This document shows, piece by piece, positions 28,274 to 36,934 of a DNA stretch of 64,000 bases (positions are counted from its first letter, which is position 1; every line of letters begins with the position of its first letter). The notes under the pieces were generated by a model, which worked only from the letters and a program-made list of their open reading frames with translations, did no database searches and was not told where the DNA came from. The stretch comes from CAUZFZ01 sp963579025 (GTDB taxonomy: Bacteria > Planctomycetota > Planctomycetia > Planctomycetales > Planctomycetaceae), in NCBI GenBank assembly GCA_963579025.1, contig CAUZFZ010000011.1, positions 49,598 to 113,597 of the forward strand, written 5' to 3'. The position numbers and the translations under genes are program-made.

Positions 28274-29611
28274 ATGCGAGAACTCTTTCCGTCCCGGTCA
28301 GGAGTGCGTTCGCTGGTGCTTAACCCGGGAACGAGCCTGGCGTGTTCAGCGAGACTGATTCTGACTGCCCTTCTCATTGTGATAGCGGGCGACGCGGCGG
28401 CTGCTCAGGAATCAGCTCCACGGCAGACAACTTCCGCAGATACTTCCGAGACGCTCGCATGGCCGAATTGGATGGGGCCGAATCACGATGGCATCTCGAC
28501 GGAGACCGGTTGGTCACATGACTGGCCGGAGGATGGCCTTCGGGTGCTCTGGACGAAAGAACTGGGAACTGGCTTCAGTTCTTTCAGCATCGTCGGCGGA
28601 CTGGCGTACTCGATGAGCCATCGCAGCGGAAAGGAGACGGTGTGGTGCCTGGATGCGGAAACCGGCGACGAAGTGTGGACGCACAGTTATCCCGCCTTGC
28701 TGAATCCGAATCTCTACGATGGCGGCCCAGGCTCAACGCCCACAGTACACGCCGACATGGTCTTTACGCTGAGCGTCGACGGTCGACTGATCGGCTTCCA
28801 ACGCACGTCCGGTGAAGTCGCGTGGGAAGTGGACCTGCAGCAGGAACTGGAGGTCCGCATGCATGAATGGGGATTCAATGCATCGCCATACATTCTGGGT
28901 AATCAACTGCTGCTGGAGTGTGGCCGCGTCGTTTCGTTCGACTGGAAAACGGGACAGAAGCTGTGGCAGTCAGACAGGCACCGCGCCGGTTACGGCTCGG
29001 TTCGACCGTTCAAGTTCAAAGACGAAACGCTGCTTGCGTCACTCGACTGTGATGGCCTGCGCATCAGCCGCGCGGCGGATGGTTCTGAAGTTGCCTTTTC
29101 GGGTTGGCCGTCTCCGTTCGGCACGAATTCCACGACGCCCATTATCTTTGATGACCACATTTACGTTTCAACGGGCTACAACGTCGGAAGCGTGCTGTTT
29201 CGTCTGACAGCGGACGGACTACAGCAGGTGTACGCTCACCGGCAGATGCGCAACCATTTCAACAACAGCATTCTGTTTGAGGGACACCTGTACGGCTTCG
29301 ACGGTAATTCCAACCTGGGACGAGTCGTGCGGTTGACGTGCATGGACTTCGAGACCGGTGAAGTGAAATGGAAACACGCCGGACTTGGTTGCGGCTCCCT
29401 GATGATCGCCGACGGCCACCTGCTGATTCTGAGTGATCAGGGAGACTTGGTTCTGGCGCCGGCCAGTGCTGAGGGATTCAAAGAAACTTCACGGTCTCCA
29501 TTGCTCGACGGGCGATGCTGGACGGCTCCGGTTCTTTTGAACGGTCGCGTATACGCTCGGAATTCCGATGGTAAAGCGGTTTGCGTCAAATTGCCGAGTC
29601 GGAAGCAATAA
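28274..29611 (+). CDS. secreted PQQ-like beta-propeller repeat protein
   Basis: A 445-residue exported protein. ATG 28274 follows AAAGGTGG. The signal sequence extends to about residue 45 (ARLILTALLIVIAGDAAAAQ). The rest is a beta-propeller of PQQ/PQQ_2-type blades, shown by repeated units: CLDAETGDEVWTHSY, GFQRTSGEVAWEVDL, SFDWKTGQKLWQSD and CMDFETGEVKWKHA. Planctomycetes have many such 'outer membrane protein assembly BamB-like' propellers, often with WPNWMGPNHDG near the N-terminus, as here. Whether it binds a quinone cofactor cannot be judged. It is followed after 14 bp by the SAM-domain gene, probably in one operon. Confidence 0.87.
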   Translation: MRELFPSRSGVRSLVLNPGTSLACSARLILTALLIVIAGDAAAAQESAPRQTTSADTSETLAWPNWMGPNHDGISTETGWSHDWPEDGLRVLWTKELGTGFSSFSIVGGLAYSMSHRSGKETVWCLDAETGDEVWTHSYPALLNPNLYDGGPGSTPTVHADMVFTLSVDGRLIGFQRTSGEVAWEVDLQQELEVRMHEWGFNASPYILGNQLLLECGRVVSFDWKTGQKLWQSDRHRAGYGSVRPFKFKDETLLASLDCDGLRISRAADGSEVAFSGWPSPFGTNSTTPIIFDDHIYVSTGYNVGSVLFRLTADGLQQVYAHRQMRNHFNNSILFEGHLYGFDGNSNLGRVVRLTCMDFETGEVKWKHAGLGCGSLMIADGHLLILSDQGDLVLAPASAEGFKETSRSPLLDGRCWTAPVLLNGRVYARNSDGKAVCVKLPSRKQ

Positions 29612-29625
29612 GGATCGGTTTCTCA

Positions 29626-30321
29626 GTGGAAACACCTCTCTTCGAAGTACTCGCATACGAACCCACCGCGCTGGGGACGTTGTGTCTGCGGCGTCGCGAG
29701 TTGCTGTGCGAGCCCGGGACGATCATTACTGAAGTCACGCTCAACCACGAGTTTCTAATGAGCAGTTATCTGACGGCGTCTGAACAGGCGCTGTCGAGGA
29801 TTGCTTTAGAAATGAATCCGGGTCCAGACCTGAGTGTTCTGGTTGGTGGTCTCGGACTTGGTTACACCGCCGCTGCGGCGCTGGAGTCAGAGCGTGTTTC
29901 GACATGTGAAGTTATCGAGTTTCTGCCACAGGTGATCGACTGGCTGGAGCAGGGCATGGTCCCGTTGTCAGACGAACTGAACACCGAAGATCGGCTGAGG
30001 GTGACGCACGGTGACGTTTATCGGCAACTCGCTGATCCGCCGCAGCAAACACATGACCTGATTCTGATCGATGTGGATCATTCGCCGGACGAGAATCTTG
30101 GGACCACCAACGGCAGGTTTTACACGGCCGATGGATTGAGAAGTGCGAAGCTTCACCTTGCTCAGGACGGGCTGCTGGGCGTCTGGTCTTACGCCGAAAG
30201 TTCACCGTTCGCCGATTCATTGCACAAGGTGTTCCGCGACGTTCGAGTGGAACCCGTGACCGTATTCAACAAACTGATCAATGAAGAACAGACAGACTGG
30301 CTGTTTTTCGCCCGTGACTGA
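29626..30321 (+). CDS. spermidine synthase-like SAM-domain protein
   Basis: A 231-residue protein with a Rossmann fold like spermidine synthase and related methyltransferases. The glycine motif is LSVLVGGLGLGYTAAAALE, the following acidic strand is TCEVIEFLPQVIDWLE, and the motif before the active site is RVTHGDVYRQLAD followed by DLILIDVDHSPDE. The N-terminal 50 residues have the short beta segment usual in this family. GTG 29626, 12 bp after AAGGAT, is the preferred start; an in-frame TTG at 29581 overlaps the previous gene. The full aminopropyltransferase substrate set is not evident, so the reaction is open. It is followed by the sulfatase 33 bp later. Confidence 0.8.
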   Translation: METPLFEVLAYEPTALGTLCLRRRELLCEPGTIITEVTLNHEFLMSSYLTASEQALSRIALEMNPGPDLSVLVGGLGLGYTAAAALESERVSTCEVIEFLPQVIDWLEQGMVPLSDELNTEDRLRVTHGDVYRQLADPPQQTHDLILIDVDHSPDENLGTTNGRFYTADGLRSAKLHLAQDGLLGVWSYAESSPFADSLHKVFRDVRVEPVTVFNKLINEEQTDWLFFARD

Positions 30322-30354
30322 GTGGCAATCGCTTGTCGGAAAGGATGTCAACGA

Positions 30355-32298
30355 ATGAATCACCGATTCCATCTGGTCGCGATACTCGTGCTTGCTGCTG
30401 CCGCCTTTGGCCTATGTCCGTTGTGTCATGCGGCTGATCGTTCGGGGGAGGACCGACCGAACTTTGTGCTGATCTTTATTGACGATATGGGGTATGGCGA
30501 CATTGGTCCGTTTGGTTCAACACTCAATCGGACACCGCACCTGGACCGTATGGCTACCGAAGGCATGAAGCTGACCAGCTTCTATGCGGCACCAGTTTGT
30601 TCCGCGTCGCGCGCCCAGTTGCTAACCGGTTGTTACGCGCCCCGAGTTTCAGTGCCCGGTGTGTTCTTTCCGGCGGGGTCGAGAGGGTTACATCCCGATG
30701 AGCATACGTTTGCTGATTATCTGCATGAGCTGGGCTACGCGACGATGTGCGTCGGCAAATGGCATGTCGGGGATCAACGTGAGTTTCTACCAACTCGGCA
30801 GGGATTCGATGGGTACTTCGGAATTCCCTACTCGAACGACATGGGACGTCCGACGCAGGAAGATGGCCGGTCCGTGCATCCTCTGATGAGAGACGAAGAA
30901 GTTGCTGAACTCCTTGAGGATGAAGGTCAACGGAGAATTACTCGGGAATACACCGAAGAGGCGGTCCGATTCATTGATCGAAACAAGGACCGGCAGTTCT
31001 GCCTGTATCTGCCACACACGGCGATGCACGTACCGCTGTTTCCGCACGCTGACTTCGCAGGCAAGTCGGACAACGGCACCTATGGCGACTGGGTGGAAGA
31101 AGTCGACTGGAGTGTCGGGCAGGTTCTGGACACGCTGCGACGTCTGAAGCTGGACAGCAGGACGTTGGTCATATTCACCAGCGACAACGGGCCGTGGGCA
31201 TCTAAAGGCAAGGCTGGCGGCGTGTCTGGTCCATTACGTGGAAGCAAAGGCTGCACGCTCGAGGGCGGTGTCCGCGAACCGACCGTGGCGTGGTGGCCGG
31301 GAACGATCGAAGCCGAGTCCGTCAGCGACGCGATTGCCGGTACGACGGATGTTCTGCCGACGTTTGTGAGCCTCGCGCAGGGGAAGCTTAAACCGGATGT
31401 TGCAATCGACGGTGTCGACCTGACACCCGTACTACTCGGCAAGAGCAACGAGTCGGCACGTGACGGCTGGTTTTATTACCAGGGAACACAATTGAAAGCT
31501 GTGCGGTCCGGTCCATGGAAACTGGCGGTCGCTCCTCAGTCACTGGGAATGGGTATTCGCGAGCGACCGGCGGATCTCAACGTCAACGAAGTGAGGCTGT
31601 ACAACCTGGTGGAAGAAATCGGAGAAGTAACCAATGTGGCCGACGAGCATCCAGAGATCGTCAGTCGCCTGCAGGGGATGATTGACCGAATGAAGGCAGA
31701 TATCGGGAGTGGAAAACCTGGTCCAGGCGTGCGTCCGGTCGGTGTCGTTGAAAATCCCGTGACGCTGTTTCCCTCGAGGTCTCGACCGCGACGCAGCACC
31801 GGGGTGAAGGCCAGTGGTAAGCCAATTGTGTGGGACAAGGTGAAGGTGGGAGATGTCTATGCCACGGGATCTGCACCGAGAATTGCCGGCAAAGAATTTC
31901 TGATCGATGCGACGATTCAAGGCGATTCCGCAGAGGGAGTCATTGTGGCACACGGTGGATCGGCCGCGGGCTATTCACTTTACGTCAAAGACGGCCGCAT
32001 TGTGTTTTCCGTGCGATACAGCTCGGTTCGACTTGATCGCGTCGCTGTGGCTCTGGCTGAAGCTGAGATGCATCGCATTCAGGCAATCGCGAACGCGGAT
32101 GGAGTACTGCGTCTGAAGGTTGACGACGCGGAACCGGTTACGCAGGAGGCAAGCGGCACGCTGAGCACACATCCGCAAGAGAATTTGTGCATCGGCCATG
32201 ACGACGCGAACCCCGTCGACGTGGAAGCACCTCGAAAGCCGTTCTCGGGCAAGATCGCCGGTGTGAAGGTCACCGTTGCATCAAAGTCTCCGAGATGA
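30355..32298 (+). CDS. secreted sulfatase with C-terminal beta-sandwich domain
   Basis: A 647-residue arylsulfatase-family protein. ATG 30355 is preceded by AAGGA; the signal peptide ends near residue 27 (CHAADRS). Metal ligands D43 and D44 lie in FIDDMGYGD. C82 in the motif CSASR is the residue to be converted to formylglycine (consensus C-x-P/A-x-R). TSDNGPWASKGK supplies further ligands. The catalytic part ends near 450. Residues about 495-645 form a lectin-like beta domain (GYSLYVKDGRIVFSVRYSS; SGKIAGVKVTV) that may bind a carbohydrate. A role in removing sulfate from polysaccharides is inferred; the exact substrate is unknown. It is the last gene of the plus-strand run. Confidence 0.92.
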   Translation: MNHRFHLVAILVLAAAAFGLCPLCHAADRSGEDRPNFVLIFIDDMGYGDIGPFGSTLNRTPHLDRMATEGMKLTSFYAAPVCSASRAQLLTGCYAPRVSVPGVFFPAGSRGLHPDEHTFADYLHELGYATMCVGKWHVGDQREFLPTRQGFDGYFGIPYSNDMGRPTQEDGRSVHPLMRDEEVAELLEDEGQRRITREYTEEAVRFIDRNKDRQFCLYLPHTAMHVPLFPHADFAGKSDNGTYGDWVEEVDWSVGQVLDTLRRLKLDSRTLVIFTSDNGPWASKGKAGGVSGPLRGSKGCTLEGGVREPTVAWWPGTIEAESVSDAIAGTTDVLPTFVSLAQGKLKPDVAIDGVDLTPVLLGKSNESARDGWFYYQGTQLKAVRSGPWKLAVAPQSLGMGIRERPADLNVNEVRLYNLVEEIGEVTNVADEHPEIVSRLQGMIDRMKADIGSGKPGPGVRPVGVVENPVTLFPSRSRPRRSTGVKASGKPIVWDKVKVGDVYATGSAPRIAGKEFLIDATIQGDSAEGVIVAHGGSAAGYSLYVKDGRIVFSVRYSSVRLDRVAVALAEAEMHRIQAIANADGVLRLKVDDAEPVTQEASGTLSTHPQENLCIGHDDANPVDVEAPRKPFSGKIAGVKVTVASKSPR

Positions 32299-32329
32299 CG
32301 CCTTCAATGACCTGCCAACGTTCGGCGAC

Positions 32330-32713
32330 CTATCGAACCATCCACGAACGATCCGGCAGCAGCAGGTGCAAACAGAACTCCATTGAAGCAATACCGACCG
32401 CAGTGAGAAACCAGAGCGCAGTCACGCGGTAGAGACAGGTGAGCTTTGAGTTAAAAGCATCGAAGGCGGCATAGCCAGCGAAGGGGGCGACCAGCAGGAG
32501 CAGCACCAGTACCGCTTTAAGTGGCGAGACATAGATGAACGTGGGGAACGGGCGATAGATGCGAGTCACACGGATTGATTCGAAATGCGGACGATTGACA
32601 AAGTAAATGTAGAAAACGAATGCGAAGTAGAAATAGGTTGCGAAGGAAACAAGCTGAGCGGCTCGCCGTTGAATACGACAGTATAGTGATTCATGCTGAC
32701 GGCGAGCGGTCAT
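32330..32713 (-). CDS. hypothetical membrane protein, 127 aa
   Basis: A small protein with three hydrophobic segments at about 20-40 (LVSFATYFYFAFVFYIYFV), 63-83 (LKAVLVLLLLVAPFAGYAAF) and 93-115 (YRVTALWFLTAVGIASMEF). The first 17 residues are basic, so the N-terminus is probably cytoplasmic. It is unrecognised and more aromatic than most neighbours. It lies between the convergent sulfatase (31 bp away) and a DUF1501 gene upstream on the same strand, whose stop is 39 bp before its start; a shared transcript is possible. Confidence 0.65.
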   Translation of the reverse strand: MTARRQHESLYCRIQRRAAQLVSFATYFYFAFVFYIYFVNRPHFESIRVTRIYRPFPTFIYVSPLKAVLVLLLLVAPFAGYAAFDAFNSKLTCLYRVTALWFLTAVGIASMEFCLHLLLPDRSWMVR

Positions 32714-32752
32714 GCGAGCTGCCTTGGTCTGCCCTACTGAATTACATGCCTT

Positions 32753-34222
32753 TCACGCGATGATTTCGTCAATCGGATTCCCGTAGTCGATCTCCAGCCG
32801 CTTCCGGCCCGGCACCTCGAGGCGATGAGGATTCAGGCCGAGCTGTTTCATCACGGTCGCATGGATGTCAGTGACGTAATGGCGATTCTCGACCGCATGG
32901 AAACCCAATTCGTCAGTGGCGCCGTGAACGACTCCACCTTTGATTCCACCACCGGCCATCCAGACGGAGAAGCCGAAGTTGTGGTGGCCTCGACCGTTTG
33001 AGCCCTGGCCTCCCGGTGTGCGGCCAAATTCCGAGCCCCACACGACCAGCGTCTCGTCCAGCAGACCACGCTGCTTCAGGTCTTTCAGGAGCCCGGCGAT
33101 CGGCTGGTCCACCTGTCTGCAATTGTTCGCGTGATTCGACTGGAGGTTGCCGTGGGCGTCCCAGGCGCCGGCTCCACCGCCTCCGTGATAAATCTGCACG
33201 AATCGCACGCCGCGTTCCACCAGGCGTCGGGCAGTCAGACACAAACGACCAAACCCCTGGGTCGGTCCACCAGTCGTTCCATACAACTTGTGGGTCGCTG
33301 CCGTTTCGCCAACAGAATCAACGACATTGGGAACGGCCGTCTGCATCCGAAACGCCAGCTCGTATGACTTGATACGGGCTGCGAGCTGCGGATCGTCGGG
33401 GTACTCGGCCGCGGTCAGTCGATTGAGACGGGCCAGCAGTTGCTGAGCTTTCAAACGCTCAGCCGAACCGGCGCCAGCGGCCGGAATGGCGAATGGCAGC
33501 GGGTTCTTCGGGTCGACAGACAGCGTCACCCCATCGTGTTCGGGACCTAGGTAGTCGGCACCTTCCGTCGCCTTGCCACCGCAGCAGTCGCCGATCTTGT
33601 TACCCATGACTATGAACTGCGGCAGGCTGTCGTTGAGTGAACCCAGCCCGTAATGCACCCAGGCACCAATCGTGGGAAAGAACCCGTCGAATCGATTTCG
33701 TCCTGTGTGGAACTGCAACTGAGCGTCGTGATTACTGGCGGTCGTCCACATCGACCGGACGATCGACATGTCGTCGACACATTCCGAAAGGTGAGGCCAC
33801 CAGTCGCTGATTTCAGCGCCACTCTCGCCTCGCTTCCGATAACCCACCTGCAGTGGATAGAGCTTGTCGTAGATTTTTCCGTTGGCGTCGCCTTTCACGA
33901 GTTCGATGCGGTTCTTGATGTACGGTGATTCCAGCACGCTGCTGAACGGCGTGTCTGGGATGGTCTTTCCGCCGTGTCGATTCAATTCGGGTTTTGGGTC
34001 GAACGTCTCGACCTGGCTGACGCCTCCGGCCATGAAGAGCCAGATCACGCTCTTCGCCTTCGGCGCAAAGTGCGGAAGACCACTCGGAGCAGCCCACCCG
34101 CCGCCGGAATCAGCACGTGTGACACCATCCTGCTGGAGCATCGCTCCCAAGGCGACAGACGCGAAGCCGGTCCCGAGATCTGACATGAAACTGCGACGGG
34201 GCTGCTGAGTGTGATCGTTCAT
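32753..34222 (-). CDS. DUF1501 family secreted protein
   Basis: A 489-residue DUF1501 protein. ATG 34222 follows GGTGGAGAA and starts a Tat-like signal (QQPRRSFMSDLGTGFASVAL). Family signatures are SVIWLFMAGGVSQVETFDPK, SMWTTASNHDAQLQFHTG, QIYHGGGGAGAWDAHGN, WGSEFGRTPGGQGSNGRGHH and the C-terminal YVTDIHATVMKQLGLNPHRL. This version differs clearly from the other two DUF1501 proteins in the window and belongs to the branch with the longer middle region. It is normally paired with a DUF1549/DUF1553 cytochrome protein encoded just upstream; here the upstream neighbour is a fatty-acid synthase gene, so it stands alone. Confidence 0.9.
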   Translation of the reverse strand: MNDHTQQPRRSFMSDLGTGFASVALGAMLQQDGVTRADSGGGWAAPSGLPHFAPKAKSVIWLFMAGGVSQVETFDPKPELNRHGGKTIPDTPFSSVLESPYIKNRIELVKGDANGKIYDKLYPLQVGYRKRGESGAEISDWWPHLSECVDDMSIVRSMWTTASNHDAQLQFHTGRNRFDGFFPTIGAWVHYGLGSLNDSLPQFIVMGNKIGDCCGGKATEGADYLGPEHDGVTLSVDPKNPLPFAIPAAGAGSAERLKAQQLLARLNRLTAAEYPDDPQLAARIKSYELAFRMQTAVPNVVDSVGETAATHKLYGTTGGPTQGFGRLCLTARRLVERGVRFVQIYHGGGGAGAWDAHGNLQSNHANNCRQVDQPIAGLLKDLKQRGLLDETLVVWGSEFGRTPGGQGSNGRGHHNFGFSVWMAGGGIKGGVVHGATDELGFHAVENRHYVTDIHATVMKQLGLNPHRLEVPGRKRLEIDYGNPIDEIIA

Positions 34223-34356
34223 TGCGATTCTCCACCGGTTGCCGGTCATGCAATCTGACCGCATTGCTGCAGCCGCTGGTGACAGCTTACGCGCGTTTCA
34301 CACCAGACCGATAGCGAGTGTGAGTGGTCCCGGCCCCGTTTCGTCCGGTCGCTCGA

Positions 34357-35700
34357 TTAAAGAAACGGGCGCAGACCATCAGTATCGCATCGAGGGCCGG
34401 CGAAGTGCATCTGAACGGTGCCGACCAGCCGCTCGGTGAATGCGGCTTCGCAGTACGACAGGTAGTAGTCCCAAAGTCGCACGAATGACTCGGGGAAGCC
34501 TTGCAGGCGAACGTCGGCGATCCTCTGGAAAAAACGTTCCCGCCATGTGCGGAGCGTGCGGGCGTAGTGCTGAGCCATGTCTTCCAGGTGCAGCAACCGC
34601 AGGTCAGACGTCCGGGCGACGGATTGCAGGACCGCGCCCGGCGTGATCAGGCAGCCGCCGGGGAAGATGTACCGCTGAATGAAATCCACCGACCGGATGT
34701 ACTGCGGATAACGCTGCTCGGACATCGTGATGCCCTGTATCACCATCTGCCCCTCGGGTTTCAGCAGCTCGCCGCATTTGCGAAAGAACGTATCGAAGTA
34801 CTCGTGACCGACGGCTTCGATCATCTCGACCGAGACGAGTTTGTCGTACTGGCCGTCCAGGTCACGATAGTCTTTGAGTAGCAGCGTAATGCGATCACTC
34901 AAACCGGCATCCGCGATACGCTTGCGGGCAAATTCGTGTTGCTCACGCGAGATCGTCGTAGTGGTGACCCGGCAGCCGTACTGACTGGCGGCGTGGACCG
35001 CGAAGGCTCCCCAGCCAGTGCCGATCTCGACAAGATGATCCGACGGCTGCAGGTCCAGCTTGCGGCACATGCGATCGATTTTTGCGACCTGAGCTGCGTG
35101 TAATGTCGTGTCGGGCGATTCGAATACGCCGCACGAATACGTCATCGTCTCGTCCAGAAACAGGCGGTAGAAGTCGTTGCCCAGGTCATAGTGGGCATGG
35201 ATGTTCTTCAGGCTGTTTTCTTTCGAGTTGTTGTGGCGCTGGTGCCATCGCCGTCCCAGTCGCAGTCCGTGTCGCAGCAGACTCCCGTTCGTCGAATCGC
35301 AGATATTCAGATTGCGGCAGAAGACGCGCACGACATCTGTCAGGCAGTCGGTCGTCCATTCGCCCAGGAAGTAGGACTCGGCGAATCCCAATGCCCCTCC
35401 GAATGCGGCGCGACGGTAGAAGTCGGGAGAATGCACGGCCATTGCCGCAGTCAGACCGTCATCGGCGGACTGGCCGAATCTTGCTTCGGAGCCGTCTTCC
35501 TGAATGAAGAGGAATCCGGAACGCAACCTGTCGAACTGACCATGCACGCCCCGGCGCAGAACGCGGTCAAACCAGCCCGGAGTGCGAAATTCGTTGTTCG
35601 CGACCGGCGTCGGATTCACGGGGACGATCGTGTCCGAGGTACGTTCGGTGGGATCGGTCTGAACGGCGTTTTCAGTCGACAGGGGGACTGACGGACTCAT
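34357..35700 (-). CDS. cyclopropane-fatty-acyl-phospholipid synthase family protein
   Basis: A 447-residue SAM-dependent enzyme that methylenates or methylates double bonds in phospholipid acyl chains. After a polar N-terminus and a small domain (FYRRAAFGGALGFAESYFLG), the catalytic domain starts at HAHYDLGNDFYRLFLDETMT. The SAM motif is LVEIGTGWGAFAVHAA, followed by VSVEMIEAVGHEYFDTFF and FIQRYIFPGGCL, all typical of Cfa. It is the third gene of a minus-strand run with the FAD amine oxidase and DUF1365 protein, the usual order of this trio in other bacteria, so it may make a modified fatty acid other than a simple cyclopropane. Confidence 0.93.
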   Translation of the reverse strand: MSPSVPLSTENAVQTDPTERTSDTIVPVNPTPVANNEFRTPGWFDRVLRRGVHGQFDRLRSGFLFIQEDGSEARFGQSADDGLTAAMAVHSPDFYRRAAFGGALGFAESYFLGEWTTDCLTDVVRVFCRNLNICDSTNGSLLRHGLRLGRRWHQRHNNSKENSLKNIHAHYDLGNDFYRLFLDETMTYSCGVFESPDTTLHAAQVAKIDRMCRKLDLQPSDHLVEIGTGWGAFAVHAASQYGCRVTTTTISREQHEFARKRIADAGLSDRITLLLKDYRDLDGQYDKLVSVEMIEAVGHEYFDTFFRKCGELLKPEGQMVIQGITMSEQRYPQYIRSVDFIQRYIFPGGCLITPGAVLQSVARTSDLRLLHLEDMAQHYARTLRTWRERFFQRIADVRLQGFPESFVRLWDYYLSYCEAAFTERLVGTVQMHFAGPRCDTDGLRPFL

Positions 35701-35800
35701 GAGGCAATCGCTTCCATGTGCTGTAGTTCGTCCGAGCTATCGTGTTCCGTGCTCGGAGCGATGTGGTCAGAGTGTGGGTTGGTTTGGAGACTGGAAGTTC

Positions 35801-36934
35801 TCATGGCTCGACAGTCGCCTTTCGCTCCGCGAGTGCGGCGTTTCTTTCACTGAGCGAAAGACGACTCTCTTTCGAACAAGCTTCATTTAGGTCACTCTCG
35901 ATGTCCGTCGTGATCTCGGCAGGTTTTGCCAAAGTTGGCTCGGGCATTCCCGGGTGCGGGATGTATGGGCAACCTTTCCACCATAACCGCAACGCCTGCC
36001 AGTGGATCGCGGCGATGATCTTACCGGTCATGAATGGAAATCGGCAGAGCGACTTTGCCAACTCGAATCCGTTGATAGGGCGGCGTTTGAGGTTCAGCGT
36101 GCAGTCCAGCAGGCGGTCTCCTTTCTGCCAGTTCTCGATGTGAACGGACAGTGACTGCCCCGGTGAGGCAATCGTCCAATCATAGTCCATGTCCATCTGC
36201 ATGAACGGCGAGACATGAAAACGCTTACCATGCCGGAAACGCAACCGTTCCTGCGGGGAATCTGACGGCTGACCCGCGATGTTGTCAATCTGGATCGGCG
36301 AGGTACGTAAGGGCGAGTCGTTTGGAGAGACGAGTGAATCGTCCGCACCGCAGTCCCGCGATAACACGTAGCAATGGCGTTCGCGCCACGGCGTGTTGTT
36401 GACCTCCGCGACGATTGCTTCGACCAGCTCATCGGCCTCGTCGAAGCAGTAATAGAAGCTGACCGGGTTCATTCCGTAGCCGAAATATCGCGGTTGCGTC
36501 AGCAGACGGATAGGGCCGGTCGGGCGCGAGCCAATCGTCGCTTCGACCAGATCGCGAACACACGTATCGAGTGGGGGGAGTGATGACGTGGGGGACTTCG
36601 GATCCCGTTCGGGCTGACGTCCGAGGCTCATGTCCGTCGGTCGCGACGAGCCCGGGGCCTTGGGGATGAGTGCATCCGGGATGATGTCCGCGGGAAATAG
36701 CAGATGATCTTCCCGGCGGAAGCGGGCGAGTGCTGGCCGGCGCGTGGACCACAGCCAGCGTCCGGAAAATACCTGGTCCAACTCGCTCAGGTCCAGGTAC
36801 AGCCAGAATCCCGAGTACGTGAATTCGTTGCTCACAGGAGCGAACCGGCGATGCCGCACACGGCCGACGTACAGGCAGCTCTTCAATTTGGAAGTCGGCT
36901 TTACCACGGCGGCTGCACTCCCAGTCCCCGGCAT
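35801..36934 (-). CDS. DUF1365 family protein
   Basis: A DUF1365 (COG3496-type) protein of about 377 residues, normally linked to Cfa-like enzymes. Recognisable parts are SCLYVGRVRHRRFAPVSNEF, TQPRYFGYGMNPVSFYYCFD, AIVAEVNNTPWRERHCYVL and KRFHVSPFMQMDMDYDW. The C-terminal extension after IIAAIHWQALRLWWKGCPY is longer than usual and polar. The start at ATG 36934 makes it overlap the amine oxidase gene by 34 bp; a GTG a few codons in is also possible. The same frame is open upstream to 37555, but that part is the shadow of the neighbouring gene. The biochemical role of DUF1365 is unknown; a function in modifying unsaturated acyl chains is inferred from its neighbours. Confidence 0.9.
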   Translation of the reverse strand: MPGTGSAAAVVKPTSKLKSCLYVGRVRHRRFAPVSNEFTYSGFWLYLDLSELDQVFSGRWLWSTRRPALARFRREDHLLFPADIIPDALIPKAPGSSRPTDMSLGRQPERDPKSPTSSLPPLDTCVRDLVEATIGSRPTGPIRLLTQPRYFGYGMNPVSFYYCFDEADELVEAIVAEVNNTPWRERHCYVLSRDCGADDSLVSPNDSPLRTSPIQIDNIAGQPSDSPQERLRFRHGKRFHVSPFMQMDMDYDWTIASPGQSLSVHIENWQKGDRLLDCTLNLKRRPINGFELAKSLCRFPFMTGKIIAAIHWQALRLWWKGCPYIPHPGMPEPTLAKPAEITTDIESDLNEACSKESRLSLSERNAALAERKATVEP

